NCBI GenBank assembly: GCA_037893245.1
Contig: JBAIAA010000750.1
Coordinates: 1 to 64,000, forward strand
Source of the DNA: Crossaster papposus
Lineage: Eukaryota; Echinodermata; Asteroidea; Velatida; Solasteridae
DNA length: 64,000 nucleotides
Direction of reading: 5' to 3'
This document shows, piece by piece, positions 56,940 through 64,000 of this stretch. The translations under genes and the position numbers were made by a program. The stretch's first letter is position 1, and each line of letters opens with the position of its first letter. Below the pieces are notes generated by a model. That model was not told the DNA's origin and did not search any database. It saw nothing but the letters and a program-made list of their open reading frames with translations.

Positions 56940-56957
56940 CATCCTCGTCGCCAATTT
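56940..56957 (-). promoter_or_regulatory. Probable primer-binding site of the gypsy element
   Basis: TTGGCGACGAGGATGGG follows the 5' LTR directly on the minus strand. The TGG start fits pairing with a tRNA CCA end. I cannot name the tRNA. Confidence 0.55.
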
Positions 56958-57087
56958 GTAATGTTCTGGACAACTAAATGAACGAACATGCGTGACAGTA
57001 CTTGCCAGTATCATGAGTGCTTTATTATAAGCTATGCAGTACGCATGCTCAACCTCTGCTCATTAACATATGTATGAATACATTACA
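56958..57087 (-). repeat. 5' LTR of the gypsy element
   Basis: Same sequence as 52186-52316, apart from at most one base in length. It ends in TG..CA and is flanked by CCCCT at 57088. Confidence 0.92.
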
Positions 57088-57945
57088 CCCCTCGCGAGGT
57101 TTTATGTTAATGAGGCTTCCCTTTAAGGGGGGGGGGGCATGGGTTTGACCATAATTTTCAACAATTATATTCCTCCATTTATCACAGAAAATAAACACAA
57201 CCACACCCATAATGTTGTTGTCAACATTATACTTCATTGATTTAAGCAACAACAAATCTTATTACATGTTTCCTTCAACCGCCGTGGCTACTGTAAGCCG
57301 AGTTACTATAAGATTCTGAATACTGTCTTTTTACGCCATAAGGGAGTCTACCTACTTCAGAAGCAGGCTTTGAAAATACCAAGATCGAATTCAAAAATAC
57401 ATGCATAATAGTTGATAATTGTTACTGTATTCGCATTCATAGGAGTGATATTACACATTTGTTGGTAGTTAAAGTAATTTTTCTCCTGAAGTTGGTAATT
57501 GCCCAAGCTGATTTTTTGTGTGCGCCATGTACAGTTAACTATCTCACGACTACAAAACGTTCATCAAAACCAGAGCATACACTTTTGAGATAATCAAGGT
57601 CAAAGGTCAATGTCACCTTAAATGACCCAGATTTGGGTCAACACATAAATGAAGGTCAAGTGACATATTGATGGATAGAGAATTTTATGCTCTTTCTAAT
57701 GATACCTCACTTGTTGAGATCGAATCATTTTGTAGGGGTATTTAGCCATTTTTAGGTAGATTGGTGGGTTCTGGCCGCAAAACCCCCTAAAACTTCAAAC
57801 TGCTCCAGTTCCTACACAAATGACCGAATTTCGCTAATATTTTGCGTATCAGAGTTTCTAATGAGTACCTAGCCACACACCAAATTTCATCAAAATCGGA
57901 GGGGGTCGAGCAAAAAGTGTGCGGAATGACGTAGAATGACCCATT

Positions 57946-58523
57946 AGCCAAGAATAAACTAATTCGGTATCTCAAAGTGTCAAGGTGAAAGATTATTCGA
58001 GATAAAGTGCTGATGTCATGTCAGCACTTTTATGTTACGCGAATGATATTACGCAAATGCGCATTCTGATTTTAATTCACAAGTGGGCGTCGTGCGACCA
58101 CCTGGCGTATTTATACGCGCAAAATCCCTCAACAAAATAACGGCACAATTAAAAAAAAAAACTGTCTTGTCTATGTGCATCGTCAGCTAGAACAATTGAA
58201 CAATTAAAAACCCTGCCCTTCTATCGATGACATAACTTCAGTTTTTAATGTTGCAATCTAGTTTGGCAAGTCGAAAGTGGATTTTGCTCTCTTATAAGAG
58301 CGGGGCCCGTACACAATCGCCACACAATGGACATTTACAAAACTTTTATCCTTGCTTCAGACCCAATAGAAGTATACCAAGCATTGCCATTGTGTGACAA
58401 CATTTGGAGTCTCTACAGCAAAACATTGACCATCATTGAAGTCCGTTTAGTCAGAGGATAAAAATCATGATTGTAAAGCCTGAAGTTGAAGCTCAAGAAC
58501 GAATCAAAGATTTTGTAAATTAC
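57946..58523. other. Intron, no feature seen
   Basis: GTGCTGATGTCATGTCAGCACTT (58010-58032) is a perfect short hairpin. No exon found. Confidence 0.35.
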
Positions 58524-58675
58524 CTTCTGGGCAGACGGAACACTCTGCAGCGCCCTCATAGTCCACATAGGTGCTCTGTTGAGGGCAGTGTTTGCCCTCG
58601 GGGCAAATCACCTGGGTGCGTGTGCTGGACCCAGCAAGGTCACAGGGTCACAGGGACCTGTCACCTGCGTATTGG
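58524..58675 (-). pseudogene. Exon M2, Cys-rich GCC2/GCC3-like module, frame disrupted
   Basis: Acceptor CCCCCTTTGCAG|CC at 58676 and donor CCA GAA G|GTAATT at 58523. It enters in phase 1 with (A)NTQVTGPCDP and leaves in phase 1 with CDLAGSSTRTQVICPEGKHC, STYVDYEGAAECSVCPEG. The length is 152 nt, but phase 1 to phase 1 needs a multiple of three. The join CCCTGTGACCCTGTGACC contains a tandem CTGTGACC, and the usual module (C..G.YC) is too short there. A deletion of about 10 bases would explain both. The module matches the Cys-rich extracellular GCC2_GCC3 (ephrin-receptor-like) type. Confidence 0.6.
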
Positions 58676-58756
58676 CTGCAAAGGGGGTAGAAATATTGAT
58701 TTGTTAATTATTTTCACAATCACAACATTTAACCATTTATTTCTGAATTTAAAACT

Positions 58757-58937
58757 GTTGACGGATAAACACATTAGGAGCAAGGCCGGAATTATTTGTC
58801 GGCGACTAGCTCACAGCGAGCGAGGCCACAAATATAAAGGTGTGCTACCCACAGGTGCCGGCCTAAACCTGTCGCAGATCGAGGTTCGTAAACAATAATC
58901 TTGCACCTGGGGATGGTCAATGTCAAAATTATCCTGC
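58757..58937. mobile_element. Partial CCAGTTCGCGCC-family MITE
   Basis: Shares GGATAAACACATTAGGAGCA, GGTGTGCTACCCACAGGTGC-like text and the end CTGCCGCAAACTGTTTAA with the family. Directly downstream of exon M2 in genome order. Confidence 0.5.
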
Positions 58938-59009
58938 CGCAAACTGTTTAATATTTAAGTAATATGCACATCTGGGTAAATATCTAAATATCTTTGTTTT
59001 AATCAGTCC

Positions 59010-59165
59010 CATTAATAATTGTTTGAATTGTCAGGAATGGGTGGATTTGGGGGGCTGTATTTTATAGTAAATATTATTTAACTGACCTAGTTTTACAATA
59101 ATGGATGCCAACAAAAAAAGCAAGAAAATTTGCCTTCGTTTTTAACCAGCGTCTTTTTAAACAGA
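59010..59165. mobile_element. Partial TTAAAGGTA-family MITE
   Basis: GAATTGTCAGGAATGGGTGG, TATAGTAAATATTATTTAAC and TTACAATAATGGATGCC match the interior of the element at 6183. Confidence 0.55.
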
Positions 59166-59370
59166 AATAAAAAAAGGTTATATTTTGTTCTGGTATGTTT
59201 TGTATCCAGTACTGGTTCTGATTTACATGGAATGACTGCATATGTTAGACCATTTCTTAAACTCCCCATTCGATATAGACAAAGTACAGCCGCATTTTGA
59301 TTGAAAATAATGCCTGGTCATATCAAAGCCATTTTGTTTGTGTACACTTTTTCACAGCGCATGTGAACGA

Positions 59371-59720
59371 GTTTGAACGAGTTTGAACGAGTTTGAACGA
59401 GTTTGAACGAGTTTGAACGAGTTTGAACGAGTTTGAACGAGTTTGAACGAGTTTGAACGAGTTTGAACGAGTTTGAACGAGTTTGAACGAGTTTGAACGA
59501 GTTTGAACGAGTTTGAACGAGTTTGAACGAGTTTGAACGAGTTTGAACGAGTTTGAACGAGTTTGAACGAGTTTGAACGAGTTTGAACGAGTTTGAACGA
59601 GTTTGAACGAGTTTGAACGAGTTTGAACGAGTTTGAACGAGTTTGAACGAGTTTGAACGAGTTTGAACGAGTTTGAACGAGTTTGAACGAGTTTGAACGA
59701 GTTTGAACGAGTTTGACCGA
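59371..59720. repeat. Near-perfect 10-bp satellite, 35 copies of GTTTGAACGA
   Basis: Thirty-four identical GTTTGAACGA units, then one GTTTGACCGA. No other variants over 350 bases. Confidence 0.97.
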
Positions 59721-59759
59721 GGTTATGGCGGACTACGACTGTAGCAACTGTTTTAACAT

Positions 59760-59961
59760 CACCAAGCTGACGCGCGGGATTATTTTTAACGAAACTCGAT
59801 CCGAGGCAGGTTCAGGCCGATAGCACCGGGAAGCACACCCACGCATTTCCGGCCTTGCTCGCTGCTGACAGGCATTTCTGGCCTTGCTCTTGGCGTTTAT
59901 GCGTCATCCGTTTCAAATCTGGGAAAAACTTTGCGTTTAAATACGGCACGAACTGGTTGAA
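59760..59961. mobile_element. CCAGTTCGCGCC-family MITE, left end lost
   Basis: GCGCGGGATTATTTTTAACG, GATCCGAGGCAGGTTCAGGC and the right end GGCACGAACTGGTTGAAG. A TTAA-type flank is not preserved. Confidence 0.6.
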
Positions 59962-60112
59962 GTCACTTGACCAAAAGTTGTAATCTATTTGGTCAAAGCG
60001 TTCTGTTCGATTGACAGGCCGGATCGGTCCACCTGGAATCTGCTCAAATACTGGGTCCCGATGCACAGCTCTACAACGATCTTTTTTGGAGGGAGGGGAA
60101 GGGGAGGTTTAC

Positions 60113-60328
60113 CAGTTCCTTCACAGTAGAACCAAGGTGTGCAATCCGGGCATTCCGAAGCAACGGCCAGACCAGTGACGTTAGAGAATGTTCCACTTGG
60201 ACACGGGTCGGGGTTAAACGTGGTCCCCTGGCAGAAGTACCCCTCAGGACAAATGGACTGGTCCGGGCGGGTCGAGGACTCGTTGCAGTAGAAGCGAGGC
60301 AAGCAGGGCCCGCTGACGTCAGTTTGTG
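60113..60328 (-). CDS. Exon M1, Cys-rich GCC2/GCC3-like module
   Basis: Acceptor TTTTTTTTGCAATGCAG|CA at 60329 and donor GGA ACT G|GTAAAC at 60112. 216 nt, phase 1 in and phase 1 out, open. It encodes QTDVSGPCLPRFYCNESSTR, SICPEGYFCQGTTFNPDPC and ASECPDCTPWFYCEGTG: nine cysteines in the C..G.YC / CP.G..C / C..G.F pattern of GCC2_GCC3 domains found in large extracellular receptor-like proteins. Its exit phase fits exon M2, where the same module goes on. Phase-1 borders are typical of such shuffled extracellular modules. It may be the upstream part of the gene that ends at 13319, or a separate gene. Confidence 0.65.
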
Positions 60329-60495
60329 CTGCATTGCAAAAAAAGATAACGCAGAGAAGAAAAAAATGGTATGAGTACTCCAATTCAACAAAATCTAAAG
60401 AACAAGCATTTGTTTGATTTGGTTGTAAAGATTAAAGATAAAAATACAACAAACATCAAAACACAGAACTACCAAATTATTATGAAATACCTTAG

Positions 60496-60699
60496 TTAAC
60501 CAGTTCGCGCCGGGATTATTTTAACATCACCGAGCCGAGGGGCATGAGTATTTTTAACGAAACTCGATCCGAGGCAGGTTCAGGCCGGGAAGCACACCCA
60601 TACATTTCCGGCCTTTCTCGTGGCGTGTTTATGCGTCATCCGTTTTGAATCTGGGGAAAACTTGGCGTTTATATTCGTCATCCGGCGCGAACTGGTTAA
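60496..60699. mobile_element. TTAA MITE, CCAGTTCGCGCC family, complete short form
   Basis: Begins TTAACCAGTTCGCGCCGGGA and ends TCCGGCGCGAACTGGTTAA. TTAA on both sides, 204 bp. This is the best-preserved copy and defines the family ends. Confidence 0.85.
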
Positions 60700-61049
60700 T
60701 GTCTCAAGCACATGGTGTGGTCATTTAAACAAAAAGTGTATTGTTTTTGTATCAATTTCCGACGATGGTCGGCTGACTATCATTGGAAGAAAAAAAAGTG
60801 ACTTTTTAGCCGCTATTCTGGTTTCCTTACCTGACAAATTGTGACTCAAATGTTAGAGTATTGTTTTCTCGGAAGTAGTATGGAAATGGCCGCTTCTAGA
60901 CCAGCCCAATTTTGTTCAATCGTCACCCCACAAAAAAAAAAAAGACAGTTTGTCTTTTTTTAAACTTTGATCTCATATCAACGCAATTTAAAACGAGTCT
61001 AAAGGTGGCGCCGACGCGTAAGGAGGAGGTCGATCAAAATAATTTGTAT
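60700..61049. other. Non-coding DNA
   Basis: A run of 12 A at 60933-60944. No gene recognised. It separates the MITE from the virus-like cluster. Confidence 0.3.
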
Positions 61050-61676
61050 TTATCGCGAAGCTGTAAGTTTTTCGATAAGACCTTTTTTTTCTTTAGACAC
61101 CAACTCTTCCACGCGTCTTTTTATCTCGGATTCCATACCGCTCGAATCCTTTTTTTCCGACAGCTTGCTGCCGGACCTGATAGCCTCTTTCATATCGTTA
61201 AATTGCCTCAATTCCTTTAATATCAAAGCGTACTCTTCGTGGGATATATCGCCGTCTGTAATAGCTTGAGAAATAAGATCTCTTACGCTGTTGAGTTTAG
61301 CCTCGGCCAAGACTCTAATCTCGTCGTGTTTTTTAACTTTACGTCTAAATCGTTTGCTAAAATATTTTAATACGAACGCGGCACAACCAAAACTCAAGGC
61401 TACTCCCTCTAACGCAAAACCAACGGGTGACTTGATGGCACCGCTTATAGCCGTGATTCCCAAACCCCCACAAATCACACCACCCATCTCGGCTAGCGTT
61501 TCCGTAGTAGACAATGTCGTAATGAACTTGCCATATTTTTTACACAACGCGCTTCGCTGTTCTCGTTGCGTCAATATATCTTTTTGAACTTTTTTGATCT
61601 TTTGCAATCGAAACACCCTCGTACTATCATCATCTTCGATGGTACTTTTTAGATTGGGGTAAATACTAGTCGTCAT
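61050..61676 (-). CDS. Virus-like element ORF A, protein with two hydrophobic segments
   Basis: An intact 208-codon frame, intronless. Residues 1-45 are polar. Residues about 60-110 hold two Gly/Ala-rich hydrophobic stretches (MGGVICGGLGITAISGAI and GFALEGVALSFGCAAFVLK) that could span or disrupt a membrane. Then comes KVKKHDEIRVLAEAKLNSVR with ISHEEYALILKELRQFNDMK, followed by a charged helical tail. The KKHDEIRVLAE..LN motif belongs, from memory, to a family repeated in cnidarian and other invertebrate genomes near Polinton/adintovirus-like genes. Function unknown. The start ATG follows the ORF B stop by 44 bases, on the same strand. Confidence 0.6.
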   Translation of the reverse strand: MTTSIYPNLKSTIEDDDSTRVFRLQKIKKVQKDILTQREQRSALCKKYGKFITTLSTTETLAEMGGVICGGLGITAISGAIKSPVGFALEGVALSFGCAAFVLKYFSKRFRRKVKKHDEIRVLAEAKLNSVRDLISQAITDGDISHEEYALILKELRQFNDMKEAIRSGSKLSEKKDSSGMESEIKRRVEELVSKEKKGLIEKLTASR

Positions 61677-61720
61677 TTTATTAAGACAAAACTAAAATAT
61701 TTCTACTTTTAAAAGAGTAA

Positions 61721-62390
61721 CTAAAATATTTCTACGTTAAAAATTATCTCTTTATCTCTATTATTGATTATCTGGCCAAGACCGTTTTTCAACGAAAACG
61801 TGAGGCTTTTTATTTTGCCAGCTACCAACTCTTTCGAACACTTGTTATACATGTAGTTGATATAAATTGGATCTTGAGGATTGTTTGAACGAGCAGCATC
61901 ACAGTGTACGGGTATACTCTCCAACAGGTTAGTTTGTAAAAAGACCGCGCTGTAAAGATTTAGGCTAAATTTTTCATAATAATTACTACCACCATTGAGC
62001 CAACCCCTGGGTAAACCTAAAAGTTTAGATAGATTACTCGATAGTTTTATTTTTTTGGTCGGGAATGGATATATAAAACAGTTCATCGGATAAGGACTCT
62101 ATAGATATATCGTGAAAATCTTTTATACGATATTCAAAAGAATGAAGATTCCACCTATCCGGAGGAATATCAATTTTTTCACGATCGGCAATTTGAAGAG
62201 GCGTCAGATCATCGATATCACCCGTAAAACTCTCCCAAATTATCGACGCTTTTTTTTCGAGGTTATAAAAACCTAAGTCTAACACAAAGTTGTTTAACTT
62301 CATGCGACGGTCACCCCCGACGTTATCCATAGGTCGCGATAGTTCAAAGGTCTTCTCGTTATCTGTCATGACGAACGTATGAGACTGCAT
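61721..62390 (-). pseudogene. Virus-like element ORF B, frame-shifted in an A run
   Basis: Starts MQSHTFVMTDNEKTFELSRP. After residue about 114 (FYISIPDQK) the frame changes within a run of seven A (minus strand, near 62055) and continues with LLGLPRGWLNGGSNYYEKFS, NLLESIPVHCDAARSNNPQD and KSLTFSLKNGLGQIINNRDK, ending NVEIF. The ending resembles the last strands of a beta-sandwich (jelly-roll type) protein, which is inference. A second, partial copy of the C-terminal half follows at 62404. A one-base homopolymer error would also explain the break. Confidence 0.5.
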
Positions 62391-62403
62391 TTTACAAAAG
62401 TAA

Positions 62404-62642
62404 CTAAAATATTTGTACGTTTAAAATTATATCTTTACCTCTATTATCGATTATCTCACCAAGACTGTTTTTTTAAGAAAACGTGAGGCTGTTTATTTTA
62501 TCGGCTACTAACTCTTTCGAAGAATATGTCGTATTTGACGTAAATAGGATCTTGGGGATTGTTTGAACGAGCTGCATCGCCCGATAAAGGTATATTCTCC
62601 AAAAGATTGGTTCGTTTTCCATTAACAAAATTTGAATGCGTA
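62404..62642 (-). pseudogene. Virus-like element ORF B2, C-terminal duplicate of ORF B
   Basis: The minus frames include HSNFVNGKRTNLLENIPLSG, DAARSNNPQDPIYVKY and, after a frame change, SSKELVADKINSLTFS, ending NVQIF and TAG. This matches the last ~75 residues of ORF B closely. The N-terminal half is missing: the copy is cut at about 62642 by a palindrome. It lies upstream of ORF B on the same strand, so it is a tandem gene duplication. Confidence 0.6.
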
Positions 62643-62783
62643 GACAATGGCTTTTCGAGCGACCACAACGACTGTTTTGTGGTGCAAGAGTGCAGGCCTG
62701 CATCGCTGCACTGTACAGTGCAGCGATGCAGGCCGGAATTCCTGCACCACAAAACAGTTGCTGTAGTCGCTCGAAAAGCCATT
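62643..62783. mobile_element. 141-bp near-perfect palindrome
   Basis: CAATGGCTTTTCGAGCGACC at the left and GTCGCTCGAAAAGCCATTG at the right, meeting at GCACTGTACAGTGC near 62717. Only a few mismatches. It separates ORF B2 from ORF C. A short palindromic MITE is likely. Confidence 0.75.
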
Positions 62784-62815
62784 GTTGCGTCCCCCGTCTT
62801 CGCATAGTGTGCTCT

Positions 62816-63061
62816 TTATGTGAGTCGGGTGCCGTCTGGACGTCCATAGAGTTTATACATGAGAAATTTTCCTGAATCATTTGAAAACAGTGTTTTGAAA
62901 AGCTGGTCGAAATTGCTCGGATTTTCAACCCCAAATAATTGTGAGTACCATGGAAGCCCTAACAGTTCTTCTTTAACATGTATAGAAGCCAGTATGCGCT
63001 TTCCAAGATATTTTGTCAAGTATTTGGCATGTTTTGGGCAACTTTTGTGTTCCCAATTCAT
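62816..63061 (-). CDS. Virus-like element ORF C, unknown protein
   Basis: An 81-codon open frame starting MNWEHKSCPKHAKYLTKYLG, then ILASIHVKEELLGLPWYSQL and a hydrophobic/aromatic end (FLMYKLYGRPDGTRLT). I do not recognise it. Protein-like composition, same strand and spacing as ORFs A and B suggest it belongs to the same cluster, or is a remnant of the N-terminal part of another gene of that element. Confidence 0.35.
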   Translation of the reverse strand: MNWEHKSCPKHAKYLTKYLGKRILASIHVKEELLGLPWYSQLFGVENPSNFDQLFKTLFSNDSGKFLMYKLYGRPDGTRLT

Positions 63062-63409
63062 TTTTGTATTGGCAATATGCTAATAAACTGTTGGGGCGTT
63101 AGAACGACAGACAAAATCCAAAATTAAAAAAAGAGTGAAAACGCCCCAATTATTGGGTCTACATGTGACCCTGCTATGAGATGCACGAATAAGCCACTTT
63201 GTAATACATGTGTAATAAATGGACAACTGGGGGCATATAAAAAAGCAAGAATGTTGGATTAATAGTGAAAATATACATGGACATGTTGTGGCATCTAACG
63301 TTTGTTGAGAATAAATAAAAATGCCAAAGTATGATCTGTCTCTTGTATACTCTTTATTTCACACGTCAAAATGGGAAACTTGTTGAGTTGAAACTGCAAA
63401 GCGAATGTC
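63062..63409. other. Non-coding DNA
   Basis: No gene or element ends recognised between ORF C and the repeats at 63410. Confidence 0.3.
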
Positions 63410-64000
63410 ATGCAATAGAAAGAATATTCCTATGGGGTGAAGAATAAAATATTTTCCATTTCCAACAGTTTGTTCACCTCATAGTAATATTTATTATATT
63501 GCACTCCACATAAAACAAACTTAAAACTAGAAATGTGTTTGTGGACAAACACAGAGCTGTTTCGCATACTGTCCAAAATGACTTTTAATATTTGGGTGGT
63601 GGTCTAAGTGTGTGCCAAGTCTAAAGTCGATCGAATTTAGTGCCAAAGATATATTGGTTGAAAAAAACGTGTACAAATCCTATGGGGAAAATTAAACCTT
63701 TAATGTGACGTCACATGACATCCGATGATATCATCACAATGTCATCTTAATTTTCGTTTATAACACATCCTGGAATACTTGTATACCAAGTTTGACCCTA
63801 ATTGGACTTGTACTTCCAGAGATAGAGGGTCTTAAAAACTACACCTTTAATGTGACGTCACATGACCCACGATGATGTCATCATGACGTCACCCTGATGT
63901 TCGTCTATAACACATCCTGGAATACTTGCATACCAAGTTTGACCCCAATCGGGCCTGTACTTCCAGAGATAGAGAGGCCTCAAAACTGCACCTTTAATGT
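63410..64000. repeat. TGACGTCA-containing repeat family, third site, running off the window
   Basis: A hairpin unit at 63410-63510 (see 10343) is followed by GTCTAAGTGTGTGCCAAGTC and GGTTGAAAAAAACGTGTACAAAT and then tandem units of about 140 bases (63706 and 63847). The units contain TTTAATGTGACGTCACATGA, CATCCTGGAATACTTG and CTTCCAGAGATAGAG. The order mirrors the 29.0-29.8 kb site, in inverted orientation. Confidence 0.7.

Larger units (their letters stand above)
52186..57087 (-). mobile_element. Ty3/gypsy LTR retrotransposon, nearly complete but disabled
   Basis: 4.9 kb on the minus strand: LTR, primer site region (TTGGCGACGAGGATGGG), gag, protease, RT, RNase H, integrase, polypurine tract, LTR. 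The gene order (integrase last) is that of Metaviridae. Short LTRs (about 130 bp), a CCHC nucleocapsid and the overall layout recall the Mag/SURL group known from sea urchins, which is inference. Near-identical LTRs point to a young insertion, but the coding region has an in-frame TAA, a 5-bp tandem duplication and a gag/pol frame change. Confidence 0.93.
51368..57278. mobile_element. TTAA-flanked THAP-bearing element (copy 2), split by the gypsy element
   Basis: Left part 51368-52185 and right part 57088-57278 together match copy 1 at 39126-40239. Left end TTAAAGGAAACATGCAG, right end ATTACATGTTTCCTTCAA. The plus ORF (ATG 51712, MDDRESSSSVFGESDENSTD) and the minus THAP fragment (51930-52056) are present. 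Confidence 0.8.
50786..57945. mobile_element. Long inverted-repeat (foldback) element, outermost of a three-level nest
   Basis: The left arm 50786-51330 (GGGTCATTCCACGTCATTCC .. TGACCTTTGACCTTTGACC .. GCATAATAGTTGATAATTG in complement) is repeated inverted at 57405-57945. Between the arms lies the TTAA element 51368-57278, which itself holds the gypsy element. The arms are about 0.54 kb each and highly similar. No transposase seen. Confidence 0.8.

Noticed and set aside
59371-59720. Possible CRISPR or telomere array
   Set aside because: A plain 10-bp tandem repeat without spacers. The unit is not a telomere motif.

Overview
This window reads as introns and intergenic DNA of an animal genome. 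It has spliced exons with GT..AG borders, an AATAAA signal, a Metaviridae-type (Ty3/gypsy) LTR retrotransposon, a non-LTR retrotransposon tail, a tRNA-derived SINE, many MITE-like elements with target-site duplications, and several minisatellites. There is no operon or prokaryotic gene organisation. The repeat mix points to a marine invertebrate, perhaps a deuterostome such as an echinoderm, hemichordate or cephalochordate. I cannot fix the species from sequence alone.

Host coding content is sparse and split into small exons. On the plus strand, six coiled-coil exons lie between 4313 and 13016. The reading frame carries two in-frame TAG codons, two 1-nt frame breaks and two poor donors, so this is a decayed gene or poorly polished sequence. 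On the minus strand, six phase-compatible exons run from 50508 down to 13319 and encode an uncharacterised helical protein. Two more minus exons at 60328-58524 encode cysteine-rich GCC2/GCC3-like modules. They may be the 5' part of the same gene (about 47 kb) or a neighbour. Two of these eight exons have lengths that break the frame.

Mobile DNA makes up most of the rest. 0-8 kb: integrase-gene remnant, LINE tail, nested MITEs, Pro/C-rich tract. 8-15 kb: MITEs and a 0.9-kb element with perfect 33-bp terminal repeats. 15.5-18.1 kb: four tandem copies of a ~644-bp repeat. 20-27 kb: TTAA-flanked MITEs, a 41-bp minisatellite split by an inverted-repeat element, a foldback element, a SINE. 29-38 kb: three fragments of a tyrosine-recombinase-like gene and a 36-bp minisatellite split by an hAT-like insertion. 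31.3 and 43.5 kb: two inverted copies of an element with 9-bp target duplications (Mutator-like) that carries an ORF segment. 39.1 and 51.4 kb: two copies of a TTAA-flanked element carrying half a THAP domain. The second copy hosts the gypsy element and itself sits in a long inverted repeat, a three-level nest (50.8-57.9 kb). 59.4 kb: a near-perfect 10-bp satellite. 61-63 kb: a compact cluster of intronless minus-strand ORFs that looks like part of a virus-like or Polinton-like element, including a tandemly duplicated gene. 63.4-64 kb: repeats rich in TGACGTCA.

The most interesting items are the 61-63 kb ORF cluster, the Mutator-like pair with a captured two-exon ORF, the THAP-bearing TTAA elements, and the tyrosine-recombinase-like gene fragments.
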